Assembly (NCBI GenBank): GCA_023418705.1
Contig: JAEZYZ010000158.1
Coordinates: forward strand, 1 to 15,652
Direction of reading: 5' to 3'
DNA from: Pseudomonadota bacterium
GTDB taxonomy: Bacteria > Myxococcota_A > Polyangia > Polyangiales > Polyangiaceae
Length of the DNA: 15,652 nucleotides
This document shows positions 13,657 to 15,652 of the stretch, piece after piece; within the stretch, counting starts at the first letter, position 1, and each line of letters opens with the position of its first letter. Below the pieces are notes generated by a model. That model was not told the DNA's origin. It made no database searches and saw only the letters and a program-made list of their open reading frames with translations. Made by a program: the position numbers and the translations under genes.

Positions 13657-13860
13657 ACGAACCCGGCAGCCGCGACGCCCGCGCAACCTTTGTCGGCGCG
13701 TCGGCTTCGGCACGCAGGCGATGCGCAGAGGGTTCGCGTTCAGACGGGCGAGCAGCCTTCCCATTGGAGGGATTGTCTCAGGGTGCCCCCTGGTACGCTT
13801 CGTGCTTTGCACCTCCGTCGAGCGCGCCGTCGAGGCGCGAGAAGGGATGCAAGGAGCGGG

Positions 13861-14331
13861 ATGAAGACTCAAGAAACCGTCGAGCTCATCATGCAGGGGC
13901 TGGGCATCGGGGATGCCGGCGGCAAGGTCATCGTCGCGACACCCGACGATCCGGTGTCCGAAGCCGAGCAGCTGTTCTTGCGCCACGACCTGCACCACCT
14001 CCCGATCGTCCTGTCCAAGCACGACGACACCCTCGTTGGCATCGTCAGCACCCACGACGTGCTGAAGTTTCACGCCGAGTACAACGGCGCCGACCCCGCG
14101 CTGGTCCCGCTCAGTGCCATCATGACGGCGACGCCGGTGCGGATCACCCCCAGCACGACGATCCGCCACGCCGTGGCGTTGCTCGCAGAGGCTCCTTTTC
14201 AGGCATTGCCCGTCGTCAACGCCGCCGATCGCATCATCGGCATCGTGACGACCCGCGACGTCGTCAGGTACCTCGACGCTCTCTACGATCGGCCCCGGTT
14301 TTCGCTCCGGCCGCTGGCGGCCGTGATCTGA
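13861..14331 (+). CDS. Two-CBS-domain protein
   Basis: A soluble protein of 156 aa made almost entirely of two CBS domains (about residues 24-72 and 86-140). CBS pairs form a Bateman module that commonly binds adenine nucleotides. The first domain ends in LVGIVSTHDVLKF and the second in IIGIVTTRDVVRYL, each with the conserved Ser/Thr-x-x-Asp that typically contacts the ligand ribose. LPIV and LPVV mark the central strands. AAGGAG at 13851-13856 fixes the ATG. No enzymatic or transport domain is attached, so it probably acts as a stand-alone energy or redox sensor; its partner is unknown. Upstream lies a 243-base gap with one hairpin, and downstream a 230-base gap before a convergent gene. Confidence 0.93.
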   Translation: MKTQETVELIMQGLGIGDAGGKVIVATPDDPVSEAEQLFLRHDLHHLPIVLSKHDDTLVGIVSTHDVLKFHAEYNGADPALVPLSAIMTATPVRITPSTTIRHAVALLAEAPFQALPVVNAADRIIGIVTTRDVVRYLDALYDRPRFSLRPLAAVI

Positions 14332-14561
14332 GCGCGAAGGGCTTTTGGTCGCTCGACGGGGCGCGTCCCGCGGCGCCGACGTGAGACGACCCAAACCCGC
14401 ACACCAACACGATCAGACCAAGTAAGCTCCAGCGCAGGCCGCTCGATTCGCCGCAGGGTCTTTCCCGCTTCCGGCAAAGCCTCCGCGAGCGAGCGGCGGC
14501 CGAGGATGGGCGCGCCGCACCTGCCACCGGCGCGTTAGGTCTGGTTGGCGGTGACGCCGAG

Positions 14562-15652
14562 CTACTCGCCCGCCGGCGCCAGGATGTCGGCGCTCAGCGG
14601 GAGCGGTGTGCCGAAGTTGGGGCGGCCGTCATCGTGCCACGTGAACGGCTGAATGCGCGTCGTGCGGTCGGTCCAGCAGCTGCCGTTCGGGTTGGTGGTG
14701 GCGTGATAGACGAGCCAGTGCTCCGTGCCATCCGGTGACGTGAAGAAGCCATTGTGGGCGGTGCCGTAGGCGCCGTTGGCTGCTTGGAAGACGGGCGTGG
14801 GGCTCTTCCACCAGGCGCCGGGATCCAACGGGTTCGAGCCGGTGAGCTCGAGCAGCCCGAGCTTGTAGCCCGGGTCGGCGCATTGGCTGGCGGAGTACGC
14901 GACGAAAACCCGGCCACCGTGGTAGAGCGGCTCCGGGCCCTCGTTGACCGGATCGGAGCCCTCCCGTTCCCAGTCGTGCGTCGGAGCGGTGAGCAGGGTG
15001 CGGTTGCCGTTCACCGTCCAGGGGTTGGTCATCGCGATGATGTAGACGTTCTGTGTTGGACCATCCCAGGACGAGAACATGAAGTAGCGATTGCCCCCCA
15101 CCTCGAGCAGGCTGCCGTCGATGGCCCAGTAGTCGAGGAGCCGGCCCCGGTAGTGGTAGGGCCCCATGGGATCGGTGCCTTCGCTCTCCAGCACGTGCGA
15201 GCGCTGGGTGCCCAGATCGTTGCCGTCGCCGGCCGTGTAGTAGTGATACCAGCGGAGCCCATTCGGGCCGTCGATCAGGTAGAACTCCGGCGCCCACATG
15301 TTGCAGCAGCGGGCGCCGTTGCCGTCCTGCCAGATCACGGTGGGTGCGGCGTCCTTCAGCTCCTGAATGGTGCGGCCGCGTTTCATGGTGAGGGTCGTGC
15401 CCCAGGTGGTGGCCGCGAGGTAGTAGTAGCCCTCGTGATAGACCATCCAGGGATCCGAGCCGTGCGATGGGTTGAGGGGATTTCTAAACGTCGCGCGCTC
15501 GCCACCCGAACCGCCGGTGCCACTCGAACCGCCGGTGCCACCCGCGCCGCCGGTGCCACCCGCGCCGCCGGTGCCACCGGTTGCGATCCCGCCCGAGCCG
15601 CCCGTTGCCATGCCGCCGGTGCCGCCCGCCGGGCTGCCTCCGGTCCCGAGGC
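14562..15652 (-). CDS. Glycoside hydrolase family 43 protein with Gly/Thr-rich linker (5' end outside window)
   Basis: The reading frame stays open through the right edge, so the start and any signal peptide lie outside; the ATG at 15611 is inside the linker and is not the real start. The first 50 or so visible residues are GGTGG/GGAGG repeats, typical of a lipid-anchor or secretion linker in myxobacteria. The rest is a five-bladed beta-propeller of GH43. Counting from 15611, the catalytic triad is Asp53 (base, SHGSDPWMVY), Asp165 (YWAIDGSLLE) and Glu224 (acid, NEGPEPLYHGG). WAPEFYLIDG is another family signature. Such enzymes cleave arabinose- or xylose-containing plant polysaccharides; the exact substrate cannot be read. 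The protein ends soon after the propeller with no binding module. Confidence 0.93.
   Translation of the reverse strand, partial: LGTGGSPAGGTGGMATGGSGGIATGGTGGAGGTGGAGGTGGSSGTGGSGGERATFRNPLNPSHGSDPWMVYHEGYYYLAATTWGTTLTMKRGRTIQELKDAAPTVIWQDGNGARCCNMWAPEFYLIDGPNGLRWYHYYTAGDGNDLGTQRSHVLESEGTDPMGPYHYRGRLLDYWAIDGSLLEVGGNRYFMFSSWDGPTQNVYIIAMTNPWTVNGNRTLLTAPTHDWEREGSDPVNEGPEPLYHGGRVFVAYSASQCADPGYKLGLLELTGSNPLDPGAWWKSPTPVFQAANGAYGTAHNGFFTSPDGTEHWLVYHATTNPNGSCWTDRTTRIQPFTWHDDGRPNFGTPLPLSADILAPAGE

Noticed and set aside
14264..14527. 87-aa minus-strand frame with a membrane-like segment (LRWSLLGLIVLVCGFGSS)
   Set aside because: It overlaps the CBS gene antisense, its third-codon-position GC looks lower than the neighbouring genes, and no ribosome binding site is clear. 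A small membrane protein cannot be excluded.

Overview
The window is very GC-rich and gene-dense. Several genes encode lipoproteins with Gly/Thr/Ser- or Cys-rich extracytoplasmic segments, and ECF sigma factors sit beside their own membrane partners. This gene style points to a myxobacterium, most likely of the Polyangiales/Sorangiineae type. That placement is an inference from gene style, not from a marker gene.

Region 1 (1-6319, + strand) holds two paralogous cell-envelope signalling modules in tandem. Module A is an outer-membrane beta-barrel-like protein (cut by the left edge), an ECF sigma factor, a single-pass membrane protein with a Pro-rich linker and a TPR-like C-terminus (putative anti-sigma factor), and a lipoprotein carrying a Kunitz/BPTI-type domain. 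Module B is a Cys-rich lipoprotein, a barrel-like protein, an ECF sigma factor and a putative anti-sigma factor. Start/stop overlaps (ATGA, TGATG, an 11-base overlap) link most of these genes, so each module is probably co-transcribed and translationally coupled. The inferred role is to pass a surface signal to sigma release; the sequence does not show the signal.

Region 2 (6356-8606, - strand) holds an FAD-linked oxidase of the BBE/PCMH type and a Cys-rich lipoprotein.

Region 3 (8687-12979, - strand) is a formate dehydrogenase operon. It contains a large alpha subunit with a NuoG-like iron-sulfur N-terminus and a molybdopterin catalytic part, a DUF1641 protein, and FdhD, the sulfur carrier needed to activate the molybdenum enzyme. 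No NADH-binding (NuoE/NuoF-like) partner lies in the window.

Region 4 (12980-13284) is a divergent intergenic region that is unusually rich in structure. It has three inverted repeats, recurring TAGAGC-containing motifs, and a palindrome flanked exactly by 11-base direct repeats.

Region 5 (13285-14331, + strand) has a small Cys-containing lipoprotein and a two-CBS-domain protein. Region 6 (14562 to the right edge, - strand) is a glycoside hydrolase family 43 enzyme behind a long Gly/Thr linker; its N-terminus lies outside the window. No RNA genes, CRISPR arrays, insertion sequences or tRNA-like structures were seen.
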